Below, one piece after another: positions 11,992 to 24,300 of a DNA stretch of 64,000 nucleotides. Source of the stretch: Cryptomeria japonica (Eukaryota; Streptophyta; Pinopsida; Cupressales; Cupressaceae); the NCBI RefSeq assembly GCF_030272615.1, contig NC_081414.1, positions 309,441,164-309,505,163 of the forward strand, given 5' to 3'. The position numbers and the translations under genes are program-made. The notes beneath the pieces are model-generated. The model did not search any database. It had not been told where the DNA came from and was given only the letters and a program-made list of their open reading frames with translations. The first letter of the stretch is position 1. Each line of letters begins with the position of its first letter.

Positions 11992-12147
11992 ATGGGTCGC
12001 CGAAAAGAAAAATTCCATGCAAATGAGTTTAACAGGGCAATGCAAGAATCTATTGAGAAATGCAAAATGGAAAGCAATGCAATCATTGAAATCATATGCC
12101 AAGCCATGCAAATCAAAGGTAATGTCATAAAAAAATATTTATTGTGA
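11992..12147 (+). other. Possible small coding fragment, 51 codons
   Basis: An ATG-initiated frame of 51 codons has a helical, charged composition (starts MGRRKEKFHANEFNRAM) unlike the flanking AT-rich DNA. AAAGGTAATG near the end could be a splice donor, so it might be an exon relic. No known domain is recognised and chance cannot be excluded. Confidence 0.2.
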
Positions 12148-13344
12148 AAAAAGTAAACTTACTATAGAAACTAGATCCATTGCTACCGTTAATGGGTGTT
12201 TGGAGTACTCTACGCAGTAGTTGGTAGCCTCATATGATTCTGCCCTCTCGCTTTTTTCCCACAATTTTCTCTTGCTCTGTATTTTCGTGGCCTAATATCC
12301 CTTTGACTTGTATTTAATCTCCTACAATTTTTTCTTTGTTCTACTTTCTAAATTCATTAATGTCAACAAACCCATTGAGAAGAAAGCCTTGCAATTGGGT
12401 GATTGCTAACACCTATCTCTAGAGAATCAACTCCCTATTATTTGCCTTTGCCCTCCATTATATAGCCTTTTTCTCCTTGTGGTGTTTTAAATTTTCCCTA
12501 TTCCCCTCCTTGATGAGAATTTTCTTTTATTAGAAATCCATTAACTCCACATTAGACTATATGTTGCCCCTAATGCTATTAGTTTTCTTAATGGCTCCTA
12601 ATAAAGAGGTTATACAGGAAAGATAAGATGGGGAATATAACGCGTTATACATTTGTAGATAAGATAGCCATACTTATAAATAATACAAAGAATGATATAC
12701 TATTATAATTTTTATTTATGACTACTTTAAACTTCATCAAAATGATCATGAAATCAAATAAGTTTTAATAATCATAAGTTTGTACATATAACACCACATA
12801 GATTTAATTATTACATACAATTTATATTAAATGGATTCATAGGTCTAGAAATAAAATGGGTTCCGTACTTGTTCACATATGATAGATAACTAACAACCAT
12901 TTATAATTACTACAATCATCATTTCAATCACAAATAATATTATTTCAGCCTATAAAATTTAAATCATGGCTAGCATTGCACTCCATAAAATTCATCTCAA
13001 AGCATTATTCATAAATCAAATCCCTAATGCATTATTTCTAAGGATTAATTTATTTGTAGATGGATAGTTATCTCAATTTCCTTTTCATAATGCCAACTAA
13101 GCATCTATAATGATTATGTAATAATGTAAATAATATAAATGAGAATAAGGGTTGTGACAAACACTGCCATTCAATTATAGTTGTGTTGATCTCAATCTTA
13201 ATTACATTAGTTGCATAGATATTTATATTTTTTCCTGGTGTTTTCTAGCTTTGCACAACTCAAAAGTGTTTGATTGCTATCGAGAAGTTGACAATCTTCT
13301 CTCCAATTAAAGATATTAGTTTTCCAAAATCCATAATAGTTCTA

Positions 13345-13415
13345 GTTACTGCTTCTGGTTTAGATTGTTTGCGATGTAAGTAAACAAACATACAATCTAA
13401 ACCAGAAGCGGTGAC
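13345..13415. repeat. Strong single hairpin (18-bp perfect arms)
   Basis: Left arm GCTTCTGGTTTAGATTGT (13351-13368) and right arm ACAATCTAAACCAGAAGC (13392-13409) are perfectly complementary. Pairing continues inwards as TGTTTG/CAAACA (13366-13371 with 13385-13390) and outwards with T/C mismatches. The spacer is short, which suits a foldback element or small-RNA precursor. Flanking TIRs or a target-site duplication were not seen. Confidence 0.75.
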
Positions 13416-14960
13416 GAGAATCTTCTCTCCACCCTACAACATGCCTCACTATGCTTTTCAACACAACCCTTTCTCAATGATAAGAATAAAAGACATAGAT
13501 GAGTACAAGTGGTCACATCCACGACAGACTAGGTTGCACCAATCAAACTAGGTCACATGGTGTGATAGAACTAGGTCAATTCTAGACCCAAGTGTCAATT
13601 CCAATAATCTGCTGCAACCCTAAGCCTTCTCTGCCCCCATGCATCTCTCTACCCCCTCTCTCTCATTTCTTGGTGTATTCAACATTTCTTTTCTTAGTTC
13701 TCAGTTACTCAACATTTCATTTCAATCGTGACTCTTGTAGATCAACATTTATGTATTATTAATAAGATCTTTTGATCTAAAAGTCACAATGAAAGAATGT
13801 TTTTGTCACCCCCTCACTAAGGAACAAAAACATTAACCAGGGAAAATAAGGCCTTCTCAATTTTATTGAGGCTGAACAGCGTACAAAGTAAGCAATGATT
13901 AAGTTGTCTACTGTGAAAGTTGTCAATACACAGAGAGGGGCTACTGAATTTAAAGGAGAGGAGGAAAATAAATAGTCTTTCTCGATTACAAGAATTAGGA
14001 AGTGTCTGCTGAGACGAATGATAGTTCAAACTCATGCCATGCATGTTGGGTAGTTAGAGTGGCCTAAACTCTATTTTTAGGTTTTCATGGTTCTAATCCA
14101 CAAGGAATTTATTTCAAGCTGAATAGCTTTTTTCAAATCCATAAATCATCCATATTTCTGAACCCCATACAAGTCTGCGCTAGGCACCACAAAGATTTGA
14201 AATGCTCAATTCCTTCCATTAAAAAAATTGTATGGACTCAAATGACAAATATTAAAATGACAGATGTTTGTGCAGGTTTTGACAACATGATTTAACCAGA
14301 TCTATTCATGACCTGCAATAATTTTAGTTAAACCCCAAAAAGGGAGCTTTTGAATACACCATAGAGCCTCACTAAAGAGTCAACAGAAGTAGATTTTTGC
14401 TAGATTTGGTTGCTGAATCCAAACTGCCTCTAGCTAAATGTGGTGGGTATCTGTCAAATAAGGAGGATCGTTTGTTTGACAAAGTGGCTCAATGAGATGG
14501 GCTGATATTCTTTTAGAGGAGGAACACCATTTGTATCACAAAGTTTTCTAAAACCCTGTTGTAACTTATATCCATATTGGATAGCTTACCTAAATTTCTA
14601 CTTGTATCTGATTTTATAGAACATAAGAGCCTGCTACTAATAAAAAATTTCAAAGTATATTATATGATAGTAATTTAAAGGCAGATTAATCGTATGAAGC
14701 ATTTTGTTCCTGGTCTTTGTACATAAAACTGGATGTAGCACTAAGGAGATCATGTTGCCCAAGAAAACTAATAACAGAAACAATTTTCTATGGAAAAAGA
14801 CTTTCTGTAACCAAGTTCATTATAGTCTTTGAAATTTAAGGTTTGATATTAATGAATTATTGTGGCAGCTTTCTGAGTTTCATAGCTAACACCCAAGGGC
14901 CAATATTTGTACGGCCACTCAGGAAAAAAATGTTTACAAAAGTACTGTTCTAACTATTAA

Positions 14961-14966
14961 TTTATT
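14961..14966 (-). promoter_or_regulatory. Candidate polyadenylation signal of the host gene
   Basis: AATAAA on the minus strand lies about 250 nt downstream of the stop codon at 15219. The stretch 14967-15218 would then be the 3' UTR. This is inference from position only. Confidence 0.4.
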
Positions 14967-15218
14967 CAGGTACTATCCTGAAGGAAGGAAACCAAACCAC
15001 ACAAGATGGGATCCAATCTTCTATACAATTCTGTAGAGTTATTATCATATCCAAGGCTTGTATAGTGTCAGTGAATTTCATGAATTTGAGAGTTGTATAT
15101 TTGTCCAGAACAACAAAAACAATATATCTGAGCCACTCAAAAAAGTTCATTTCAAATAGGATGACCATAACATGCAGGAAAACATACAATTGAGGTATTT
15201 TTTCTTCTTACACGCATC

Positions 15219-15316
15219 CTAGTTTAAGCCTTGCTGCTGCAATCTATAAATTTCCTCATCTGAAATAACATGAGGTATATTCCATGATCCCATGGAATGC
15301 GCAGATACTTTCGCCC
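15219..15316 (-). CDS. Host gene terminal exon F (98 nt)
   Basis: After acceptor CAATTAG the exon completes a glycine codon and encodes AKVSAHSMGSWNIPHVISDE and the tail EIYRLQQQGLN, ending at TAG (15219-15221). The intron to exon E is 296 bp. Confidence 0.75.
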
Positions 15317-18300
15317 CTAATTGCAGCATCAAAATATTATTAATTAATCTTCTCAACTCCAATGTGAAATACAAACTACTTGAAGCATTCTTCATTTAAC
15401 TCCATTTTTCAGGAAGCCTGATGATAACAAAGCACTAGTCCAAAAATTTATCTTGCATAAGTGAACGTAATTTCCTACATTATAGCAGTTGTTTGTACTA
15501 GAAACTCAAAACAGACTAGATAGTTGTTTACAAAAATCAGAGATTTCTTAATAAGTAAAAGTTAGTTCTATTGATAATAGCCAATTTGTACTTGCAGAGA
15601 ATTTAGTTTTACCTTCATTGACAGCTTCTTCACAACGCTTTTGGTATGCAGAAGCAAGAACAGGATTAAGTTGATTTAATAGATGCTGATATTTATCTTC
15701 AGCTTCAGATATGTACTTTGCCTGGCACAGTTCAAGCAAGCAGTAAGTATGGTTTGTCAGTCATCTCTCCATACAAGCACGCAATAGTGCAGGATCGTGC
15801 CAGATAACTAACATGATAGTGTTTCACTGATATTACATCTCAAATTAATTTACATTGTATTCTATTTAATTTACAAAAAACTACCGTTTGATTTCTTTAA
15901 AATATATGTTTACATTTTTAGGGAGAAAATTTATAGAATAAAGGACTTTCAACTATTCCATGTTGTAGGCATTGCTTAGTTGATAAGCTTTTTTAATGTG
16001 ATTTTTTTGCTAAGATTATAATTGTGAGATAATTTTAAATTTTCTTCTATCAGAGGTGTTTACAAAGCATTCATCTATATAGAAGTTAGACAGAAGCAAG
16101 TCTTAGACAAAGTGTAGGCAGGATGAGTGATTACTAATTTATATGAACCCATGTTAGTGCAAGTTCATCACTATGACCCCATGATAATAATTGCGAAAAC
16201 ACAGTATTTTATACATCATTGTAGCCAATGTTTATAGCATGTAGGTAGAGATGTTCATGAAATCTATGATGTTGGGTTTCTCTATCTAGGTTCCCATGCT
16301 TGGCCTAAAAAGGTCTAAGTCCCGAATTGGGAATGGGTTCACTATGGGTTTTTCTGGACCATGCCTTAGATATACCCCCAAAAGAGACTATTAAAAAAAA
16401 AATCCCCAAACAGGCTCAAAAACTTTTGTATGGGACACTTTACATGCACTCCATGTTCATTGAAATGAATCTGTAGCTTACATTGTTTGGTTCATAGGTT
16501 GAATAATGGACACAACAAAAACTCGCAAAACAAAACAAAAAAACAGTAAAAAAACATAAATTTTATGCAAAATACAATTAAAAAATGTATCGACTGTGTC
16601 TATGAAATGTTGGTGATTGTTTTCTATTAGATTTGAATACAAAAAGAGTACAATATCACATCATCATGCAAATACAATAGCCAATTGGCAACTATGATAT
16701 GTATTATGAATTTATAATGATTGTCGTTAAAAATCATTATCATAAACTCCATATCCATGTGAGTTATAACAAATTACAATTTTCTCTTCTCCATTCAAAT
16801 GAGGGCTACCGGCTAGGAACTATTCCTTGTAGTTGGTTGTGGTTCCACCAGTAGTAGAAGGTTATTGCTCCATTATGGAACTAGATGGAAATGACGCCAC
16901 CTTGTGTTTAATAGCATTTGCAATGATGTCATCCAATCCAATTGTAATGTACCTTTTTGTAAATGCCCTAGTTTTTGCCCTAAAATCACAAATCCAGAAT
17001 GAAACAAGGGCAGACATAGTTAGGGATATAATCTTCATTTAAGAATAAGATGAGATAAGCCTATTTTTCGAAACCCGCAATGAGATTAGACAACACTGTA
17101 GATATAACTCATGAAATACATCCAATTCTAGGGTTGGGATATGTATAAACTGATATCAACAATTACATGGAAACTCAACCATAACGAGGGTTGAGTTGGA
17201 AGACATGATGAGGTGCCCCAAGTATCCTCTACCCTAGGTCCAACAACAAGACCTTATCCTCTATAGCCTCATGTGGTCCTTAAACGATGGTCTTCAACCA
17301 TCATCATGAGGTGGCATACCTAGTGAGGGCTTTACACCGTTCCCCTCCATCATATCAACCTGTCACCTCTTATGATTGATTCACTTCAACAATTGATCCA
17401 TGTGGATATAGTAGGGAAGCTACGATAAGGTGCCTTTGACCCTCATCTAGTCATCATCCTAATACCTTAACGATTTTACTTCTAGTATTTGTGAGCCATG
17501 GTGGGGAAGAGATGAGAGATTGCGGAGGGTGCCCTATAAACCAACTCTCCCTAGACTGAAAGACCGTACCCTTTGTACTCCTTTGGCCTCTATGAGCTCA
17601 TCCCATCCCACTTTGAGGTGGCATATCTAGAAGAGTGTCCATACATCGTACCCCTCTCACAATATTCTCACACTACCCTTCACCATGTTTAGAAATGTTG
17701 TAATAAATATTTATGTTCGCTAGAATATTAATGAATTATTGTTAACTGCATTAGATAATGTTTTAACACTATTATATTCCTTAACAGCATTATGTTGTAT
17801 TATCATTTATTGCAGTGAATGTTATCAATTTGACAGTTTTTTAATGTAATCAGCTTTGTCTAGTATTGAATTTATATTAATCACCCTTTATGTTTTATTA
17901 TTATAGTAGTACATCCATATTACTTTTACACTCTTATGTTATATGAGCTTAAAATGATTGTTAATGAATGTTGTATTAATAATATTAAATTGTATTATTA
18001 GTATTAATTGTATAAACAATATCAAATTTTATTAACCATATTAAATTGTGTTCATATTATTAATTGTGTTAGCAATGCTAAACTGCATTAACAATGAAAC
18101 AGCAGCATGCGATATTGTAAACAAGCCTCATACCTGTAATGTTTCCTAGCCAAAGTGACTGCAGATCTCTTTTCTTTCCTTCCGTATTCTCTTTATCTTA
18201 GTTTTCCGTGTGTGCTGGAGGGGTGGGGGGGGGGGAGTTGATGGTATTTAAACCCCCGACTATCCATGACTCCTCGGTCAGATGTGACTTTTCCGTTCAC

Positions 18301-21300
18301 ACGTATTATTTCAAATACAGATCAGTGGCTTTAGGTTTATGTAATGTACATAACAAGGATATTAATAATAATAGAAAATGGATAGTTTTATTAATTGCAA
18401 GTAATACAATATTTAGTTAATTGTAAATTGTGGATAACTTTGTAAATGAATAATATATATTTAGTTAATAATAAATTGTGGATAATTCTTTAATATTAAT
18501 TTGGGAATAATAATAATCTTTTTAATAATAATAATGTACTGAAATGATTAAAGTAATCCATATATATATAAACATAATATAAGGGACACTGATCAGAAAA
18601 ACATAATATAAGGGACATTACATTTCAAATACAGATCGGTGGCTTTAGGTTTATGTAATGCACATAACAAGGATATTAATAATAATAGAAAATGGATAAT
18701 TTTATTAATTGTAAGTAATACAATATTTAGTTAATTGTAAATTGTGGATAACTTTGTAAATGAATAATATATATTTAGTTAATAATAAATTGTGGATAAT
18801 TCTTTAATATTAATTTGGGAATAATAATACTCTTTTTAATAATAATAATGTACTGAAATGATTAAAGTAATCCATATATATATATATATATATAAACATA
18901 ATATAAGGGACATTACACCAATGTTTCTTACTTTTGTTGCAACTACACTCTCCATAGCTTGCCTTTCTAAATTAACAATTTCATCATCTATAAAAAGAAG
19001 GGGTGTCCTCATCTTGTACAATCTAGTCTCTATATGAATTGGTCTCATCCAAGTCTATAGGCTCTTGATCACTTGTGTCCACCTTTCTTGTGTGAAGGCA
19101 AATGTTGAACTGCACAAAAACTAGATTACTGTGGCATCTTTGAGACAAGTTATTGAACTTTTTCATGTGAATGGCCTCAAACAAACTCCAATTGTGCTCA
19201 CATCTAAAAGCACTACAAGGCTGAGACAAAACACAAAGGGGTAGATTTTGACAGATATGAGGTATTTCAAACCTAATCTTCCCACCAAGAACTTGCAAAT
19301 AAAATATTCAAACATTTTCAAACAAGCAATAATTGCAAGAAATAAATAAAGATACCATTTTTTTACATAGTGTTTGGGTGGATCTCCCTTAGCTAGCTAG
19401 TGCCAAAGAGAGGAGCCTCCCCCTAGCCTACTTGTAACTTGCAACTCTTGAATAATTAGGTCCCTCACATCAACCTCTAGTGTCATCCTTTCAAGGCATA
19501 TTGTGAGGCCTTCCATATTGCAAATGGGGACCCTCTACTTTTTAGGCCTTCTCGGTCTTTCGGTTTTTTGTTGTTGGGTCTTCTCGTGGCAATCTTGTCA
19601 GTTTGCGAGTGTTTGGGGATCATTTTGATTAAGTCTGCTTTTCATTTGAGCAAATTTGGCTAAGTCTAGGACTCGTTTTGTCAATTATAGGGTTTTTTCC
19701 TTTAGTCCTAGATTTTAGGGGTTTCTGCTAGGGTTTTGAAAAAACTGAACATGGAACTAGAATCCGAACCCTTCGAGGAGCTTCCCAGTAAAATTTGAGC
19801 GAAAACGGAGCAACTTTCTATTTTTCCTATTTTTTAGGGATTTTACCGAGTCCCAGAATGTTTTCATTTTGCCAAAAATCAAACTTACTATTTTGGGGTC
19901 TAACGCCGACGTTTTGAAAGTTTCTATTTTTGGAAAGTTTATTTTTGATAGGACCATTCAAGCAAACAATGAAGATCAAGCATTCACGACTACTTCTAAA
20001 TCCGGAAGGTTTGACAAGTAGATAGAATCAGTCAAAATTGGCTAAGTATTGGAAGCCCATTCCTGAAGTGGAAAGCTCAAGAAATTTGTCTGTCTGGGAA
20101 ATCACATCAAATCCATATATGGTAGCCTGATCCGAAAGAGGCCCACAAATTCACCTAAGTCAGGAAGAAGAAAGGAAATCATGAATTCCTCCACACATGA
20201 AAAAATCCGCCCTACTCCTCAGGAGGGCACCAAAGTGGAGTGGTCGGGGAGGAATTGAAAGAATCATGAATTCCTCCACCCATGAGTGAGTCAAGGCACC
20301 AAAATGAAGAATGCATGGAAAGTGTGAAAGATGATGAAAGATGATGAATTCCTCCACCTGTGCAAAATTCCGCCCTAGCATTGTGGAAGGCGCCAAATCC
20401 AAGGGATGAAGGAAAGTCCAACAAATCATGAATTCCTCCCCTTATGCAAAAATCCACCCTCCTACTCAAGAGGGTGCCAAAATGGAGAAGTGAGGGAGGA
20501 ATGGAAGAAGTGTGAAATCCTCCTTCATGGTCAAAATCCGCCCAAGGGCTGTGAAGGGGCGCCAAAATGAAGAATACATGGAAAATGTAAAAAATCATGA
20601 ATTCCTCCCTCCTTGAGGAATTGTGCATTGGCCAAGGAAGAATGTTGAAATGGCTAAGTCAAAGAGAATCAAGGAAATGATGAAATTCCAAGACATAGGG
20701 AATTCCATGCCTAAGGTGGAAAACTGAAAATTTGTGTAAGGCATAAAAATCCAAGGTTCAAAGAGGAAATTGAAGGTTAGGAATGGATTGAAAAAACAGA
20801 AAATCCCGTCGGGAAATTTCTAGACACCAAATCTTGTCTTAATTTCAAAATTTTTGCAAGATTTGGATTCGTAGGAGAATTTTCTATCTCTTAGACCTGG
20901 TACCTAAATTTTAGGAAAGTTCCTAAAAAATAGGAGATGTGAAAAGTTGGTCAAAAAGCTCCCTGCGGACATGATGAAATCAAAGAGCACAAAAATTCCT
21001 TCAAGGAACAAATTTCCAGAATTTCTTCTCCAGTTCCAAAATGTGCCCAAGGTTGGAAACAAGACATAAAAATCAAGGTTCAGGAAGAAAAATTCAAAAT
21101 TCAAAAAAAATCCTTCCTCAGGGAAGAATTGCGCCCAAGAAGAAGAAATCCCAAGAAACTGGAAAAATTGATTAAGTGTTGGAAATTCCTTCCTTCAAGA
21201 CAAAATTCTTAGGAAATGTGAAATTTGGCTAAGGCATGAAGGAATTCCTTCCTCAAGGGGTAAAGTAGAATCAAGGTCAAAATGAGGTTAAGGAGGAATT

Positions 21301-24300
21301 TTTCCTCCACATCAAAATTCCTTCACCATGGAGAAAATGTGCTCCGGGAAAGGAATGAGCGCCAAATGAAGGTAAGGAAGGAATTTTCCTTCCAAGTTGA
21401 AATTCCTCCATGACATGAAAATTTTGCCAAGGAAGAAGATGAAAATTCCAAGGCAATGCAGGAATTGAAGATGAACAGAATGAAAAAATTCCCCTTGGGA
21501 AAAAAATTGAAATATCCATTTTTGGGCATCAAATCACATCCAAATTTCAAAATTCTTTGAGATTTGGATTCTTGGGAGAATTCTCTTTCCTGGAACCTAG
21601 AACCCTATTTTTGGAAAGTTCCTAAAAAATAGGAGATGGTGGAAAATCATTAAAAATCTCCTCCAGAGCAAGGAAAGTTTGAGAAACTTCAAGAAAATTC
21701 TTCATGGATCAAATTCTTCTCTCCTGAAGTTTTCTCTCTCCAAGGTTTTCTCGCCAAGTGGCAGCCGAGTCAACGCACGCTGAATTAATGAAGCATCTCT
21801 TTGCATGCAGCCGTCACATTTATTGCATCATGCAGTCGCCACGTTCAGGAGATGATGGTGCATTTATGACATCATGGGCGATTTTTGCATGAGGGTACAT
21901 TCATTGCATAGTGGGCACTTTTTGAATGTAATGGTTAATTAATGCTTTATGGGTGCCATTTTTGGCAGGATTGTAATTAGTTGTATATGGGCTTTATGTG
22001 GTATTTATTGTTGATTCCCACCTTGTTGCATCTTGAGTGGAGAATCTTTTGGGGAAACCCTAATTAGGGTTTGCATTTTATCAAAGCTTAAGGCCTATAT
22101 AAAGGGGTGACCCCCCTAATTTGTAACAAAAGGGAGATTTGTATGAAATTGTTGCGATAAGTTTTTGAAATAGTAACAGTGAAACATTGTTCTCTGATGG
22201 TGTCCACTTAAGTTATTTTTCAAAACTTGCATGGTTTCATCTTCCTCACTTACAGTAGAATTTTATTTTCTCAGTTGTTAGATAAAGTGCTTTGATTTCA
22301 ATGGAGAATGTAATGGTGTTTGGTGAATTCCCATGGTTCATACTTTTTGCATCTTGCTGATTGTAAGTTACAATGTAAAGTTAGCTTGAACCCCCAAATT
22401 TATGCTAAGTTCGATTGTGAATAGTCGTTTGGATTGTGCCGTGTTGGGTATTCAAATGCACTTTTCAATGTGAAAATCCTTCAACATCCTCAGAAGATTG
22501 CACTAGTTCTTGTGGAGTTGTAGTTGATCTTGCCGAAGCAAAGCTTGGTTTATTTGTAGTTCGTCCACTAGAGCACTAGCTATTGATATCACTGCCCTTA
22601 AGAGTAGATTTAGATCCTTCTAAGCCCTTTCCCCCTTATTTCCAGTCATTCCAGTTCAGTCCGTTTGAAGCAAAAGCATCATAGAATTGCTATATTTGAT
22701 GATGAAGTTCCACGCCACAGCAAAGAAGTGAAAGAATGATCCAAACGTAAGGCCCCTTGAATTACTGGCAATCACATCAGCCAACCGAGTCATGTCCGTA
22801 GCATAAAGGAACCTTGGAGTCGATTGTTTGAACTTCTTGCAATCTTAGCATGCACTCGCACTTTGATCAAGAGAGAGTGAAGTGACTGTTAGGCAACTTT
22901 ATTTTGTGTTCGACGTAGCCATAAAAAACACGTCAACACTACCATGTTATATGAATGGGTTGACTGAATTGATTGTTCCATCTCCAATCAATGATCTCCC
23001 AAGTCAAAACAAATTTGTTTATCTCCCTTGTTGTAGTTTTGGATAGAATCGTAAATGTATTTCATCAGGTTTTGCTCCCCATCCACAAAATACAAAACCC
23101 TCACCAAAGGCTTCAATACCCAGTTACAATTACAATAAATAGTTCAAAAATTACAATTAATGGGTTCAAATTGAAATTTAAATTGAAGATTGAAGTTACC
23201 TTGATCATTGTAGCTCTCTTCACAAGAACATCATCCAAAATTGTCTTTACTACACTTTCTCCATCAACCTTCTTTGAATATAATGAATATAGCTATGCTT
23301 GACTCACAAACAACTACATTTTCTTGCACGAGCTCTTTCCCCTCAATGTGATTTCTCATCAAGTTGAGAATCCAAGAGTGATTTAAATGTATTCTATGAT
23401 ATTCTCGACTTCTTCTACAACTAGTCTCACCAAATCAGTTTTTCCTATTTCCTCCAAAAGAAGGTCAAGGCAATTGGTAATGCAAGAGTTCCAAAAAGTG
23501 ATGGATGCCTCTCTTTAAAAAAATCTCCCTCAAACATGTATTGTATTATCGATTACATCTTGACACAATCTCCCTACAACCACGTATATTGTTACATTAT
23601 CGATTACAACTTGCACCACATTTTCAAAATCCATTAGTAATGCAATCTCTTCTAACATTAGACTGAATTATTTTGCATTGTTTACTTTATTAGAGGCATC
23701 TACGAACTACAAAAATAGTATCTCACAAATTACAAGCCACCGCTTCCTTATACCAAAACTAATTTTGCATCCAAGTTTACACCATCACTTTCTCTCTTCA
23801 TCAAAACTAATTTTACATTTGTTACAACAAATTGGAGCAACCACCCACTTAAGTCATGTAAAGGGGGAATGTTATACCCTGTCACTGCAACTACCAATGT
23901 TGTGACCAATACTCCTAGCATGACTATTTACCATGTTGAAAGAAAGGTTGTTGTATGTTGGTGTCCATACAAAACTCAACATTTGTACTACCTTTTGTCT
24001 ATGTTGATTCAAAAAAAATACACAATTTCTTCGAGAAGCATTCTTGTAAATATATTATGGACTGTGGAAAACTTATGACAACTAACTTTTGTCTATTTCA
24101 AATTTTCAACTAACAAGCTTTCTTAGGTCGATCAAGATTGCAGCTGTTCTGAAATGAAATAATGATGAGGTGTGAAAGATCCCTGATGGATCTCTTTTAC
24201 TAATCTGCTGTAATTTTTATTATTTTAAATTGATTTTTCCTGCTTATTAATATTTTCTTTCAGAAATAGACAAAAGTTGCAGAAGGGTTGGATTCTTTTT

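Larger units (their letters stand above)
11441..14940. other. Intergenic, no confident gene
   Basis: No domain-bearing ORF is seen. It contains a possible small coding fragment (11992-12147) and a strong hairpin (13345-13415), listed separately. The rest is AT-rich and featureless by eye. Confidence 0.4.
19499..22938 (+). mobile_element. Long LTR (about 3.4 kb), family of 55918-63106
   Basis: The start (19499-19540) contains ATTGCAAATGGGGACCC and TTTTTAGG, as at 55940. The end ATAAAAAACACGTCAACA matches ATAAAAAGTACACCAACA at 63106. A promoter box TATATAAA is at 22096-22103 and a CCCTAATTAGGGTTT stretch lies just upstream, as in the other copy. Net length agrees with the uninterrupted length of that copy (about 3.5 kb). 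No matching target-site duplication was found, and the initial TG may be mutated to TA. It interrupts the hAT transposase relic inside the host intron. Confidence 0.65.
16800..23900 (-). pseudogene. hAT-superfamily transposase relic (DUF659 and C-terminal dimerisation parts), broken by two LTR insertions
   Basis: On the minus strand, 23900-22939 shows DUF659-like phrases: YNIPPLHDLSGWLLQ near 23860, FVDASNKVNNA and FENVVQVVIDNV near 23610-23690, ITNCLDLLLEEIGKTDLVR near 23450-23500 and DGESVVKTILDDVLVKRATM near 23210-23260. After the LTR at 19499-22938, 19298-18918 gives the hAT C-terminal dimerisation region with LSQPCSAFRCEHNWSLFEAI, LVFVQFN and DLDE. A tail FIDDEIVNLERQAMESVVAT follows. 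After the solo LTR at 16943-18917, the reading resumes as LDDIIANAIKHKVASFPSSS at 16942-16880. Frameshifts and stops abolish function. It lies antisense-free within the large host intron, in the gene's own orientation. Confidence 0.75.

Noticed and set aside
14962-15189. 75-codon minus-strand frame downstream of the host gene stop
   Set aside because: It lies in the presumed 3' UTR before the polyadenylation signal and shows no domain.
20160-20628. Long minus-strand open frames (89 and 138 codons)
   Set aside because: They are translated tandem repeats of the long LTR; the residues merely repeat the DNA unit.
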